Positions 1 through 8,278 of a stretch of 64,000 nucleotides of DNA are shown in pieces. The notes beneath the pieces were generated by a model. It had not been told where the DNA came from, did no database searches, and saw only the letters and a program-made list of their open reading frames with translations. The stretch comes from Puniceicoccales bacterium (lineage in GTDB: Bacteria; Verrucomicrobiota; Verrucomicrobiia; Opitutales; UBA953), in NCBI GenBank assembly GCA_031256995.1, contig JAIRPL010000053.1:1-64000 (forward strand), in the 5' to 3' direction. Position 1 is the stretch's first letter; every line of letters starts with the position of its first letter. The translations under genes were made by a program, and so were the position numbers.

Positions 1-118
1 AGGACGGTCTACTCCCGTCCATAAACTTCCACAAAATAACCGACAAAAGAACCAACAATAAACCTTCCCCCGCCCTCCACATGCCTCCACAAATGTGCGA
101 AACTTTCCGGACACAACC
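1..118. repeat. Dispersed 118-bp repeat, copy 1
   Basis: This segment recurs at 463-580 with about five base differences, in the same orientation. The last 70 bases or so also recur inverted near 32.2 kb. Read on the plus strand, the shared core encodes the short phrase MPPQMCETFRTQP. The repeat begins at or before the window edge, so its true left boundary is unknown. It flanks an IS256-type transposase remnant and is probably an IS-derived or miniature repetitive element. Confidence 0.8.
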
Positions 119-182
119 AAGAGATAACGTCCGGAATCTTACGCAGATTTTTAAGGCCATGAGAGTGGGGAAAACAATCCCG

Positions 183-449
183 ATGAACCAAAATCCCAAA
201 AAAACCAATGAAAGCGGCGAAGCAACCGCGAACAATCAAGCCATGCCCGGCGGAGTGATCCGGGTGGACGAAGAGATGATCCGAAGCCATCTGGACAAAG
301 CGGAGGGAGCGTTTCCCGACGGCAACTCTGCGATACTTCTGGTGGCCGCCCGCCTGCGGCATATATCCGGAAGCCAATGGGGCCAAAAACGCTATCTTGA
401 CATGAGCCACCTGAAAATCCACGCCATGGAGGAACGGCGGACGAATTAA
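183..449 (+). pseudogene. IS256-family transposase remnant, internally deleted
   Basis: The 88-codon frame joins two ends of an IS256/mutator-type transposase. The N-terminal part carries GGVIRVDEEMIRSHLDK, the usual start of these proteins. It runs directly into AFPDGNSAILLVAARLRHI and then WGQKRYLDM, which is the usual C-terminus. The roughly 300 or more catalytic-domain residues normally between them, including the DDE triad, are missing, so the product cannot transpose by itself. The frame is still open, which suggests a clean internal deletion rather than decay by point mutation. The stop codon lies inside an 8-bp inverted repeat, TTAAACTT-TC-AAGTTTAA at 446-463. The family assignment rests on recognised end motifs, not on a search. 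Confidence 0.75.
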
Positions 450-462
450 ACTTTCAAGTTTA

Positions 463-580
463 AGGACGGTCTACTCCCGCCCATAAACTTCCACAAAATA
501 ACCGACAAAAGAACCAACAACAAACCTTCCCTTGCCCTCCACATGCCTCCACAAATGTACGAAACTTTCCGGACACAACC
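463..580. repeat. Dispersed 118-bp repeat, copy 2
   Basis: Direct copy of 1-118 lying just after the transposase remnant, with about five substitutions. The two copies have their first bases 462 bp apart and bracket the remnant. Both end at the same point, after ACTTTCCGGACACAACC, beyond which the sequences diverge. That suggests a real element boundary. Confidence 0.8.
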
Positions 581-802
581 CGCCACCACGCGCTTCCTTG
601 AATCCTGCGATAACGTCCCTCTCGCAAGAAGGTTTTCGCGAAATATGCCGTGCCCTTTCTTTGATTCCATTTTGGGACGGGGAGCGGTCTGATTTTTCGC
701 ACAGCTTCCCCAAGGCATTTTTTTTCACAATAGGGCGGACAAGCGGTTTCGCGCCAAAAAGCGGACCTTGCAAAGTGTCACTTGCGATAATGTCCCAACA
801 TT
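581..802. other. Intergenic debris without a recognisable gene
   Basis: No frame here resembles a known protein. The phrase GCGATAACGTCCC or a close variant occurs near 606 and again near 784, and a similar phrase follows the first repeat near 121, so small fragments of the same repetitive family may be present. Otherwise I see nothing in this stretch. Confidence 0.5.
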
Positions 803-841
803 AAAACGGCTTCGCTGGCAATAAACCAACGAAGCCGTTTA
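803..841 (-). terminator. Terminator of the S10-spc operon
   Basis: An 11-bp perfect stem, AAACGGCTTCG at 804-814 paired with CGAAGCCGTTT at 830-840, encloses a 15-nt loop. On the minus strand it is followed by a short T run. It lies about 30 bases after the rpsH stop codon, the right place to end the operon. Confidence 0.75.
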
Positions 842-873
842 GGACAGCGATTCCGCCAGAAATGGCCTTGATA

Positions 874-1269
874 TCACCAAACCTGCGCAAGAAGCTCGCC
901 ACCTGTCTTCAATTGCCGCGCACTTCGATCCGCAAGGAGGCCGCGGGAAGTCGTAAGAATGGAAATGCCCATGCCACCGATGACTTTCGGAATTTCCTGA
1001 TAGCCTGTGTAAACACGCCGGCCCGGGGTGCTGACACGTTTGATTCCTGTAATGGCGGGAACGCGGTTGACGTACTTCAGGGTGATGACCAAGACAGGAA
1101 GGGCATTTTCTTCTCGTTTGACATAATCAGCAATATAGCCGTTATCTTTGAGAATCTTCGCGACGCCCTCGCGAATGTTGGACCATTGCGCGCCAACTGT
1201 GGAAAGTTGCGCGGAATAACCGTTACGGATGATGGTGAGAAAGTCGCCAAGGGTATCGTGGGAGGCCAT
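874..1269 (-). CDS. rpsH: 30S ribosomal protein S8
   Basis: 131 residues, normal for bacterial S8, which binds the central domain of 16S rRNA and in many bacteria also represses the spc operon mRNA. The N-terminus (MASHDTLGDFLTIIRN) and the C-terminal GGMGISILTTSRGLL region with final QVW are typical. It is the last gene of the operon in this window, 65 bp after rpsN, and is followed by a hairpin terminator. In most bacteria rplF, rplR, rpsE, rpmD, rplO and secY would follow, but here they do not. Confidence 0.97.
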   Translation of the reverse strand: MASHDTLGDFLTIIRNGYSAQLSTVGAQWSNIREGVAKILKDNGYIADYVKREENALPVLVITLKYVNRVPAITGIKRVSTPGRRVYTGYQEIPKVIGGMGISILTTSRGLLADRSARQLKTGGELLAQVW

Positions 1270-1334
1270 GGTATTTTTTCTTATGTACGAAGGTTTGCAG
1301 GAATGTTAATCTAAGGCACGGAATGTGCGCGGAA

Positions 1335-1640
1335 TCACCAGGAAGCCTTGGTCACACCGGGAAGTTGTCCGGTGGTTGCAAGTTCCCGGAAGGAAAGACG
1401 GGAGAGGCCAAATTTGCCGATGTAAGCGCGCGGACGCCCCGTGAGGGAGCAACGGTTGCGAAGACGAACCTTGGAGGAATTACGTGGAAGCTTGGACAGT
1501 GCCCGTTGGGCGGCAAAAAATTCTTCGTCGCTGGTCTTGGGGTTGGCAAGGGTGGCCTTAAGGGCGGCACGCTTCTCGGCATGCTTGGCGACAAGGCGTT
1601 CGCGTTTTTTGTTACGTTCGATAATGGACTTTTTAGCCAT
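1335..1640 (-). CDS. rpsN: 30S ribosomal protein S14, long zinc-free form
   Basis: 101 residues. This is the long form of S14 without the CXXC zinc ribbon. The conserved end [19 protein letters not shown] is present, with only one Cys in that motif. It helps assemble the head of the 30S subunit. It sits between rplE and rpsH as in the classical spc operon. Confidence 0.97.
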   Translation of the reverse strand: MAKKSIIERNKKRERLVAKHAEKRAALKATLANPKTSDEEFFAAQRALSKLPRNSSKVRLRNRCSLTGRPRAYIGKFGLSRLSFRELATTGQLPGVTKASW

Positions 1641-1714
1641 GAGATTAGCGGAGGTATTGTGTGCGGTTGTTGTTGAAAATGCGCGGCAATCAGCGTTTGA
1701 AAAGGAAAAACGCC

Positions 1715-2296
1715 TCAGGCGGCAGCCTGTCCGGCCGTTGTCGCGGCGGTCGCTTTGCGGAACGGAAGACCAAGAAGTCGAAGAAGCTCACGCCCCTCCT
1801 CATCGGTGGTCGCGGTGGTGACAATGCTGATATCAAGACCAATGTTCTGGTGTTGGGAGCCGTCAACCTGTGTCTCGGGAAAAATCGTGTGGTCTGTGAT
1901 GCCAAGGGAGTAGTTGCCCCGGCCATCCAATTTATTGGAAACCCCACGAAAATCGCGGATCATGGGGAGCGCCACGGCAGTAAGGCGCAGAAGAAACTCA
2001 TACATATTATTGCCGCGGAGCGTGACCATGACACCAAGGGGCATCCCTTCACGAACCTTGAAGTTTGAGATGGATTTGCGAGCCTTGGTGACGACCGGTT
2101 TCTGACCAGCAAGTTTGCCAATCTCCTTGAGGACCTCGGCCTGATGCCCCTTATCCGCATCCGCCTTGAACGCAGAATTGATGACTATCTTCGTGATGAC
2201 CGGCACCTGGTGACGATTCTTATAGCCGTGCGCCTTGGTCAACTCAGGAACGATGCTCTCCTGATAGATTTTCTTGAGAACTGGAATGTATGCCAT
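1715..2296 (-). CDS. rplE: 50S ribosomal protein L5
   Basis: 193 residues counted from [12 protein letters not shown]. The frame stays open 25 codons further upstream, but those residues do not resemble L5, so I chose the internal ATG. L5 binds 5S rRNA and contacts S13 across the subunit interface. Recognisable parts are [19 protein letters not shown] and [20 protein letters not shown]. The C-terminus carries an Ala/Thr-rich tail ([10 protein letters not shown]) beyond the usual end. It lies between rplX and rpsN, transcribed with the operon. Confidence 0.96.
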   Translation of the reverse strand: MAYIPVLKKIYQESIVPELTKAHGYKNRHQVPVITKIVINSAFKADADKGHQAEVLKEIGKLAGQKPVVTKARKSISNFKVREGMPLGVMVTLRGNNMYEFLLRLTAVALPMIRDFRGVSNKLDGRGNYSLGITDHTIFPETQVDGSQHQNIGLDISIVTTATTDEEGRELLRLLGLPFRKATAATTAGQAAA

Positions 2297-2416
2297 TGGT
2301 TTTGAAGTAAGCGATGTCCCAGCTAAGGATGCGCACGACACTGCCGTGCCACCACTCCCCGGAACAATCATGGGTTGTGACTTGCTGTTTTTTGACGTTG
2401 GAAAATGCGGGAAAAA

Positions 2417-2731
2417 CTACTCCTTGGCGGTCTTCCCCTCGGGTTTCTTCCCTTTGTAGGTTGCCAAAAGAGCGAGCTTCGCGCGGGGAAGCGGCGCTTC
2501 GCGCTCATGAATTCCGGCCTCGTCATTGCCCTGTTTTTTGTCGTGATGCTTGACGAGATTGATGCCGGCAACGAGATAGCGCGGGCCTGTGCTGGTGCGT
2601 GGACGCGGAAGCCCCGCCTTGGTTTTGGCAACCTTGGCAGGAAGAACCTCAAGGACTTCGCCAGAGCGACCTTTGTTTTTGCCGGAGATGACGACGACCT
2701 CATCGCCTTTCTTAATGATGTTTTTGCTCAT
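2417..2731 (-). CDS. rplX: 50S ribosomal protein L24
   Basis: 104 residues with an N-terminal KOW domain (KKGDEVVVISGKNKGRSGEV). This assembly-initiator protein binds the 5' end of 23S rRNA. Compared with the E. coli protein, about 20 basic residues are inserted before VAGINLVKHH, and the C-terminal half is shortened and ends in a lysine-rich tail. Neighbours rplN and rplE support the call. Confidence 0.95.
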   Translation of the reverse strand: MSKNIIKKGDEVVVISGKNKGRSGEVLEVLPAKVAKTKAGLPRPRTSTGPRYLVAGINLVKHHDKKQGNDEAGIHEREAPLPRAKLALLATYKGKKPEGKTAKE

Positions 2732-2773
2732 GTTGTCGGATGGCTTGATGTTTTGGGTGCAGGCCTTGACGGG

Positions 2774-3139
2774 TTAGAGAACTTCCGGCGCAAGCGAGAT
2801 GATTTTCATGAAATTTTTCTGCCGGAGCTCACGGGCGACAGGGCCAAAGATGCGAGTTCCCTTCGGGGCGCCTTGCGCGTCAAGAATGACAACGGCATTG
2901 GAATCAAAACGAAGGTAGGAGCCATCGGCACGGCGGATGGGAGCCTTGGTGCGGACGATCACAGCCTTGACAACACTGCCTTTTTTCACTGTGGCATCAG
3001 GCGTGGAGTCCTTGACGGAACAGACGATGATATCGCCGACTCCAGCGGTATCCGTGATCTGGCCGAGACGACGAATCATTTGGACTTCCTTGGCGCCTGT
3101 GTTATCGGCGACATTCAGTCGGGAAAGCATTTGGACCAT
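2774..3139 (-). CDS. rplN: 50S ribosomal protein L14
   Basis: 121 residues, standard length. It starts [20 protein letters not shown], the conserved L14 N-terminus, and contains [20 protein letters not shown] and [14 protein letters not shown]14 binds 23S rRNA and helps form bridge B8 with the small subunit. It lies in the usual place between rpsQ and rplX. Confidence 0.98.
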   Translation of the reverse strand: MVQMLSRLNVADNTGAKEVQMIRRLGQITDTAGVGDIIVCSVKDSTPDATVKKGSVVKAVIVRTKAPIRRADGSYLRFDSNAVVILDAQGAPKGTRIFGPVARELRQKNFMKIISLAPEVL

Positions 3140-3201
3140 ATTGGTATCTCTTTCTGCTTGTGTGGTGATTATGGATTAAGATGGCAGGCTCCCGGCGCGG
3201 A

Positions 3202-3504
3202 TCAAGCAACGATGGCGCCGGCAATTTTCGCGGCTTCGACGACACGGACAACACGCCAGCGCTTAAGCTTGGACAAGGGGCGCGTCTCGGCAATCTCGAC
3301 CTTGTCGCCCAGTTTGCATTCATTTTTTTCGTCATGAACGTGAACAACGGTACGACGCTTGATTTCCTTGCCGTAGAGAGGATGCGGGATCTTGTAGAAA
3401 TAGGTGACTTTTATGGTTTTGTCGCCAGAACGGCTGGTGACTTCGCCGATAAGGTCTTTGCGCTGGTTGCGCGGCGCGGTGGCGCTGGATGTTGTGTCGG
3501 ACAT
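3202..3504 (-). CDS. rpsQ: 30S ribosomal protein S17
   Basis: 100 residues from MSDTTSSATAPRN. An earlier in-frame start 18 codons upstream gives a non-homologous extension and was rejected. The OB-fold protein contains LIGEVTSRSGDKTIKV, HPLYGKEIKRR and KLGDKVEIAETRPLSKLKRWRV, the family signature. The Ser/Thr-rich N-terminus and the C-terminal AAKIAGAIVA are slightly longer than in E. coli. Operon neighbours are rpmC and rplN. Confidence 0.97.
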   Translation of the reverse strand: MSDTTSSATAPRNQRKDLIGEVTSRSGDKTIKVTYFYKIPHPLYGKEIKRRTVVHVHDEKNECKLGDKVEIAETRPLSKLKRWRVVRVVEAAKIAGAIVA

Positions 3505-3554
3505 GAGTGATTGATGATGTTGGTTTCGTGCGGGATTCCAGAGATTGCCAGCGT

Positions 3555-3809
3555 TCAAACGGCTTTCTTTTGGGATGTGATTGTGTGAATACGTGCGATT
3601 TCGCGGCGGAGAGTGCGAAGGCGGATGGGGTTGTCAAGCTGTCCACTGCCTTTACGGATGCGAAGATCAAGGAGCTCAGCCTTGGCTTTGACAAGGATGG
3701 CGTCAAGATCAACAACGGATTTGTCTCGTAAATCGTTAGCCTTGCTGCTGCCCGCATGTTTCGCCTTGTTTTTCGGGGCGGCGGATTTATTGGATGCTTC
3801 TTTGTTCAT
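3555..3809 (-). CDS. rpmC: 50S ribosomal protein L29
   Basis: 84 residues from the ATG at 3809. A TTG start at 3857 would overlap the rplP stop and add 16 unrelated residues. The C-terminal two-helix L29 fold is recognisable (AELLDLRIRKGSGQLDNP, then LRTLRREIARIHT). About 25 lysine- and serine-rich residues at the N-terminus (MNKEASNKSAAPKNKAKHAG) exceed the usual 60-70 residue protein. L29 sits at the peptide exit tunnel and contacts trigger factor and the signal recognition particle. Confidence 0.93.
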   Translation of the reverse strand: MNKEASNKSAAPKNKAKHAGSSKANDLRDKSVVDLDAILVKAKAELLDLRIRKGSGQLDNPIRLRTLRREIARIHTITSQKKAV

Positions 3810-3853
3810 TTGAGTAGATTTCAAGGTTCTTTCGCGTGTGCGTGCGCAAGCAA

Positions 3854-4282
3854 TCAATATTTCTCGAGTTCCTCCCGGGAGATAAAGCGACAGCGGACCT
3901 GCAATTTGCTGTCGGCAAGGCGCATGGCCTCGCGGGCTGCGGAAGCGGGAACGCCCGCAACTTCAAAGAGCATGGTTCCCGGCTTGATTGTGGCAACGTA
4001 AAACTCAACACCACCCTTGCCAGAACCCATGCGGACTTCCGCAGGTTTCTTGGTGACCGGGATGTGCGGAAAAACGCGCATCCACATTTTGCCTTTGCGT
4101 TTCAGGCTGCGTGAGATGGCCACGCGGGCGGCCTCAATCTGGTTCGCGGGCATGCGGCAGCGTTCAAGGGCCTGGATTCCAAAATCGCCGAATGCGAGTG
4201 AATTGCAGACGGTGGCGTTGCCGCGGTTGCGCCCTTTCTGGACTTTGCGGTGTTTTGTGCGTGCAGGTTGGATATTTGCCAT
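3854..4282 (-). CDS. rplP: 50S ribosomal protein L16
   Basis: 142 residues, slightly longer than the 136-residue E. coli protein. Core motifs are TKHRKVQKGRNRGNA, FGDFGIQALERCRMPANQIE and GSGKGGVEFYVATIKPG. L16 organises tRNA positions in the A and P sites. It follows rpsC and precedes rpmC in the standard order. Confidence 0.98.
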   Translation of the reverse strand: MANIQPARTKHRKVQKGRNRGNATVCNSLAFGDFGIQALERCRMPANQIEAARVAISRSLKRKGKMWMRVFPHIPVTKKPAEVRMGSGKGGVEFYVATIKPGTMLFEVAGVPASAAREAMRLADSKLQVRCRFISREELEKY

Positions 4283-4370
4283 GTCAGGACGTGATTTAAA
4301 TGTTTAACGGATTGTGGTTTAGCAATTTATTTCCATGCTATTGCGCGGTCTTGGCGGAAAGGATGGAAAA

Positions 4371-5003
4371 TCAGACTACATCGGCGTCCTTGGCGCAAAT
4401 CCAGCATTTGACACCAAGTTTTCCGTACGGAGTCCATGCTTCGGTAAAACCATAGTCAATGTTGGCGCGAAGTGTATGGAGGGGAACACGCCCGACACGA
4501 GCCGCCTCGACGCGTGCAATCTCGGCTCCCCCAAGACGCCCGGCCAAGCGAACGCGAATTCCGTCGGCACCTGCGTTCATTGTGGATTGCACCGCCTTTT
4601 TCATGGCCCGTCGGAAGGCAATGCGACGCTCGAGCTGAAGAGCAATGTTTTCAGCGACAAGTTGGGCGATGAGATCCGGTTTCTTCACTTCCTGCACATC
4701 AAGGATGACATCACGGCCCGCGATTTTCTGAACTTCCTCGCGAAGCTTATCGAGATCATTGCCGCGCTTGCCGATAATGACGCCCGGCCGCGCGGAAAAG
4801 ACGCGAACGCGGACACGTCCACTGGCCCGTTCGATGGAAATGCGCGGAACGGCGGCCTGGCGCAGTTTCTCTCGAAGAAATTTGCGAATTTCAAAATCTT
4901 CCTTGACGAAGGTTGGAAAGTCCTTGCTGGAGGCGTACCAGCGGGATTCCCAATTACGACGAACGGCAAGGCGGAAACCGATCGGATTAACTTTCTGGCC
5001 CAT
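4371..5003 (-). CDS. rpsC: 30S ribosomal protein S3
   Basis: 210 residues, starting MGQKVNPIGFRLAVRRNWES as in all bacterial S3 proteins, with the KH domain (RPGVIIGKRGNDLDKLREE) that lines the mRNA entry channel. The usual GVKVW phrase near the end reads GVKCWICAKDADVV. The C-terminus is therefore short, and basic tails found in many S3 proteins are absent. It lies between rplV and rplP. Confidence 0.98.
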   Translation of the reverse strand: MGQKVNPIGFRLAVRRNWESRWYASSKDFPTFVKEDFEIRKFLREKLRQAAVPRISIERASGRVRVRVFSARPGVIIGKRGNDLDKLREEVQKIAGRDVILDVQEVKKPDLIAQLVAENIALQLERRIAFRRAMKKAVQSTMNAGADGIRVRLAGRLGGAEIARVEAARVGRVPLHTLRANIDYGFTEAWTPYGKLGVKCWICAKDADVV

Positions 5004-5061
5004 GTTTGGTGTTTTGTTTACTGTTTGTGTTGCAAATTACGCTCTTCGTGGAAGGGAGGGG

Positions 5062-5409
5062 TTATTTGTCCCTTTCGGCAACCTCGGCAAGCACGACCGT
5101 GATGTGTGTCGTGCTTTTACGAATGGGGTGCGCGCTTCCCTTGGCGGAAGGACGAAAACGTTTCAAGACGGCACCTTGGTCAGCACGTGCCGAGGCGACA
5201 ACCAAATTCTCCACGGAGAGGTTGTTGTTGTTTTCCGCATTGGCGATGGCACTGGCAAGCGTCTTGCCAAGAAGGCGGGCGGTCTTGCGCGGAATAAAAC
5301 GAAGGGCATCCACCGCCTTTGAGGCGGAAAGTCCCTGAATTACGCGAGCGACTTCACGTACTTTCTGGGGCGTGGAGCGGACATTGCGTGTGATGGCTTT
5401 TACTTCCAT
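5062..5409 (-). CDS. rplV: 50S ribosomal protein L22
   Basis: 115 residues. RNVRSTPQKVREVARVIQG, ALRFIPRKTARLLGKTLASA and the beta-hairpin RADQGAVLKRFRPSAKGSAH identify L22, whose loop lines the polypeptide exit tunnel. It is separated from rpsS by the extra gene at 5454-5951, unlike the usual direct rpsS-rplV junction. Confidence 0.98.
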   Translation of the reverse strand: MEVKAITRNVRSTPQKVREVARVIQGLSASKAVDALRFIPRKTARLLGKTLASAIANAENNNNLSVENLVVASARADQGAVLKRFRPSAKGSAHPIRKSTTHITVVLAEVAERDK

Positions 5410-5453
5410 GGTATGTAATTGGTTGATGAGTTCGTGTGTACGGTATTGAAACT

Positions 5454-5951
5454 TTAGACTCCCAAGAGCTTTGGCGCCACAAAATCGCCGACGGAAAACT
5501 TTTTTCCGGGGATGATATCGAGCACGAGGGCCGCGGAACGTGCCGCAGCAATATCAACAAGGATAACCTCGCCAATGAGCGCCGATGTGGTTGAGGAAGT
5601 CACTTGGAGGACCATGCCGGGATGGAATTTTTTTTCCATTCCGGCATCAAGAATGAGGATGTCTGCGGTCGGGGATAGGTGGATGGTTTGGATTTTTGCG
5701 GCGGGAGAGGAGGAAATGGAATTTCTCAGGAGAAAAAGCCCGGCATTTCCGGCTTCCATCCGACACTCCGTCCCCGCAACAGCAGAAACAAAGGGCGGGA
5801 CATCGACAGAAGGAGAACTTGGGGCAACGAGAGCATTATCATCCGCAAAAAGTCCTCCCGCCATAACCATGCCCCCCGCGCACGCCACACCCAATCCATT
5901 TGCGAAAATGGACAAGGCTCGGCTGAGACAATAGCGGGCAGACATGGACAT
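5454..5951 (-). CDS. Secreted protein of unknown function inside the S10 operon
   Basis: 165 residues from the ATG at 5951 (a second ATG lies at 5945, and a TTG at 5996 is less likely). The N-terminus MSMSARYCLSRAL followed by a hydrophobic, Gly/Ala-rich stretch ending near GGLFADD looks like a signal peptide or membrane anchor. The last 70 residues have an alternating pattern (FHPGMVLQV, IGEVILVDI, FSVGDFV) suggesting a small beta-barrel or SH3-like domain, as in FlgT-C-like or other periplasmic modules. I do not recognise a family. It lies between rpsS (59 bp upstream) and rplV (44 bp downstream), in the same direction, so it should be co-transcribed with ribosomal genes. Codon use looks like its neighbours. 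Confidence 0.75.
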   Translation of the reverse strand: MSMSARYCLSRALSIFANGLGVACAGGMVMAGGLFADDNALVAPSSPSVDVPPFVSAVAGTECRMEAGNAGLFLLRNSISSSPAAKIQTIHLSPTADILILDAGMEKKFHPGMVLQVTSSTTSALIGEVILVDIAAARSAALVLDIIPGKKFSVGDFVAPKLLGV

Positions 5952-6010
5952 GCGTAGTGAAAACGGCTGTTGCGGTTGATTGAATTCGGACGACAACTCG
6001 GATATTGGTG

Positions 6011-6286
6011 TTACACAGCCTTCTTTGTCGGCGCAGTATGAGCCTTGAAGGTGCGTGTGGCGGCAAATTCTCCGAGCTTGTGGCCCACCATGTTCTCCGT
6101 GACGTAAACGGGAACAAAGACCTTTCCATTGTGAACGTTAAGGTTAACTCCGACAAAGTCCGGTGTGATGGTGGAGCGACGCGACCAGGTTTGGATCGGT
6201 TTACGGGAACCCGACTTTTGCGAGGCAGTGACCTTGTCCATCAGGGAAGGATCGACAAAAAAGCCTTTTTTGATTGAGCGTGCCAT
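6011..6286 (-). CDS. rpsS: 30S ribosomal protein S19
   Basis: 91 residues from [20 protein letters not shown] start 12 codons upstream adds a non-homologous hydrophobic leader. The core [20 protein letters not shown] and [20 protein letters not shown] are diagnostic. S19 pairs with S13 in the head of the 30S subunit. It follows rplB and precedes the unusual secreted-protein gene. Confidence 0.97.
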   Translation of the reverse strand: MARSIKKGFFVDPSLMDKVTASQKSGSRKPIQTWSRRSTITPDFVGVNLNVHNGKVFVPVYVTENMVGHKLGEFAATRTFKAHTAPTKKAV

Positions 6287-6346
6287 GTGCGATAGTAGTA
6301 GTGATATGATTATGAAAGACAAAGTGCGGTGTCAGGCAACCATGCT

Positions 6347-7207
6347 TTAACCTTTTTTGACTTTTCGCCCATTGCGTCGGGCGATAATTTGCGAATTCGA
6401 GGGTTTCGATTTCGTGCGGGTAAGGAAGCCCTTGGCAAGCTGTCCCCACGGCGAACGCAAATGCTGGCGGCCGCCACCACCCTTGGACTTGCCTTGGCCA
6501 CCTCCGTTGGGGTGATCGACCGGGTTCATCACCATGCCGCGGACGCGCGGACGTTTTCCGAGCCAGCGCGTGCGCCCCGCCTTGCCCAGCGATTGATTCT
6601 GATGCTCACGATTCCCAACGACACCAATGGTGGCGCGGCAATCGGCATTGAGATAGCGCTGCTCTTTTGAGGGCATTTGTAGAATTGCCCGATCCCCTTC
6701 AATTCCAAGAAGTTGCGCAAACACGCCCGCCCCGCGTGCAATGGCGGCGCCACGACCAGGGTCAAGCTCGATGGCATGAATTGCCGTGGCAGGAGGAATA
6801 TTGCGAAGTTTCAGGGAAAGACCGGGAGTAAACTCGGAGAGCGTCCTGTCGGTGCTGAACACCTTATCCCCGACCTTAAGTCCGTCCGGGGCAAGAATAT
6901 AGCTTTTCTCTCCGTCTGTATATTGAAGCAGGGCGATGTTGGCGGAGCGATTGGGATCGTACTCAATGGCTACAATTGAAGCCTCAACATCAAGTTTCGA
7001 GCGGCGAAAATCAATCTGCCGATAAAGACGTTTGTGTCCACCGCCGCGCCGCCGGGAGGTGATCCGACCATAACAATTGCGCCCCCCCTTGTGGTTGTGG
7101 ATGGATTCTGTAAGCTCTTTTTCCGGCCGCTTGTCGGCGAGTTCCTGCCTGTTTCTGACGAGGAAGCGCTGGCCGGGTGTCTTGGGATTGGTGGTGATGA
7201 TTGCCAT
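6347..7207 (-). CDS. rplB: 50S ribosomal protein L2
   Basis: 286 residues, slightly longer than E. coli (273). Signatures include GGRNCYGRITSRRRGGGHKR, IEYDPNRSANIALLQY and the catalytic-centre-adjacent MNPVDHPNGGGQGKSKGG, with the conserved His involved in peptidyl transferase function. The C-terminus reads SQIIARRNGRKVKKG. It lies between rplW and rpsS. Confidence 0.98.
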   Translation of the reverse strand: MAIITTNPKTPGQRFLVRNRQELADKRPEKELTESIHNHKGGRNCYGRITSRRRGGGHKRLYRQIDFRRSKLDVEASIVAIEYDPNRSANIALLQYTDGEKSYILAPDGLKVGDKVFSTDRTLSEFTPGLSLKLRNIPPATAIHAIELDPGRGAAIARGAGVFAQLLGIEGDRAILQMPSKEQRYLNADCRATIGVVGNREHQNQSLGKAGRTRWLGKRPRVRGMVMNPVDHPNGGGQGKSKGGGGRQHLRSPWGQLAKGFLTRTKSKPSNSQIIARRNGRKVKKG

Positions 7208-7280
7208 TATGGATGGTCTCCGGTAGTTCGTTTCTTGTTGCTATTGCTAATGTTGCGTGATCGGAGGATCAAAACTCGAC

Positions 7281-7571
7281 TTAGGCGAACTCTATCTTGC
7301 TCCCCTTTTCCAGGGTCACGACAGCTTTTTTGACGTCCGGCGCCTTCACGACGACGCCACGCTGGCGACGGCTTTCCTTCGCCTTGCCTTTCGCGTTGAG
7401 GATATTGACCTTTGCAACCTTGACTTTGAAGTGCTCGGCGACAGCGGCTGCGACCTGCACGCGGTCAGCCGTCCGGGAAACCTCAAAGGTATATTGGTTC
7501 AGCTCCCCTTGAAGAGTGGATGTCTTCTCGGTGATAAGGGGGCGTTTGAGTACGTTAAATGCGATGCTCAT
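7281..7571 (-). CDS. rplW: 50S ribosomal protein L23
   Basis: 96 residues. The start AFNVLKRPLITEKTSTLQGE and the central VAEHFKVKVAKVNILNAKGK are typical of L23, which sits at the tunnel exit and docks trigger factor and the signal recognition particle. It lies between rplD and rplB in the standard order. Confidence 0.97.
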   Translation of the reverse strand: MSIAFNVLKRPLITEKTSTLQGELNQYTFEVSRTADRVQVAAAVAEHFKVKVAKVNILNAKGKAKESRRQRGVVVKAPDVKKAVVTLEKGSKIEFA

Positions 7572-7615
7572 ATTCGTGTGCTTGCAGAATGTTGCGTTTG
7601 CGTGGGAGTTTGGAT

Positions 7616-8257
7616 TCAGGCGGCCCGCTGCAGAAGTTGTTGCAGCCCTGCGTCACTGATGAGTATCTGGCTGAAGCTCACGATATCAAAGGCGTTAAGA
7701 GAGGTGGCATCGGTGATGAAAAGCCGGGCGATATTGCGGGCGGCGAGGGCGGCATTGCCGGCGGGGGAGCCAGCCTCGCGCCATGCGCTGTCAGCGACAA
7801 GGAGTACCTTGCCCTCCGGCCTGATCCTGCCAAGGATCGCGTCGAATTTCTTCGTTTTGGCCTCATCAAGTTCAAATTTCTCAATGACATCCACCTCTCC
7901 TTCGGAGGCGGCATCGAAAAGCGCCCGGGCAAGGGCAAGCTTGCGGGCCTTGGCTGTGATATTCTTCGACCAATCGCGTGGGCGTGGACCGAAGACAACC
8001 CCGCCCTTGTAGAGCTGCGGGGCACGCTTGTCGCCATGGCGTGAGCCACCAGAACCCTTTTGGCGAAGAATCTTTTTCCCCGAGCCAGCAACCTCTCCGT
8101 AGTCCTTTGTCTTGGAGGTTCCTTGGCGGAGGTTGGCCTGATAGGCAATGACGGTCTGTTTGAGGAGGGCAACGCCCTTGTCTCCTTCAAACGTGGGAAC
8201 GGCATAGTCCTTTTCGGTGAAGCTGGCGCCATCGGCGCTATAGACTTTGAGTTTCAT
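7616..8257 (-). CDS. rplD: 50S ribosomal protein L4
   Basis: 213 residues, with the tunnel-lining loop region RQGTSKTKDYGEVAGSGKK followed by RQKGSGGSRHGDKRAPQ and VVFGPRPRDWSKN, which identify L4. A purine-rich AAAGGAAA stretch lies about ten bases before the ATG. In several bacteria L4 feeds back on its own S10 operon, but no matching leader structure is recognisable here. It lies between rplC and rplW. Confidence 0.97.
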   Translation of the reverse strand: MKLKVYSADGASFTEKDYAVPTFEGDKGVALLKQTVIAYQANLRQGTSKTKDYGEVAGSGKKILRQKGSGGSRHGDKRAPQLYKGGVVFGPRPRDWSKNITAKARKLALARALFDAASEGEVDVIEKFELDEAKTKKFDAILGRIRPEGKVLLVADSAWREAGSPAGNAALAARNIARLFITDATSLNAFDIVSFSQILISDAGLQQLLQRAA

Positions 8258-8278
8258 GTCTTGCGGTTTCCTTTCTGA

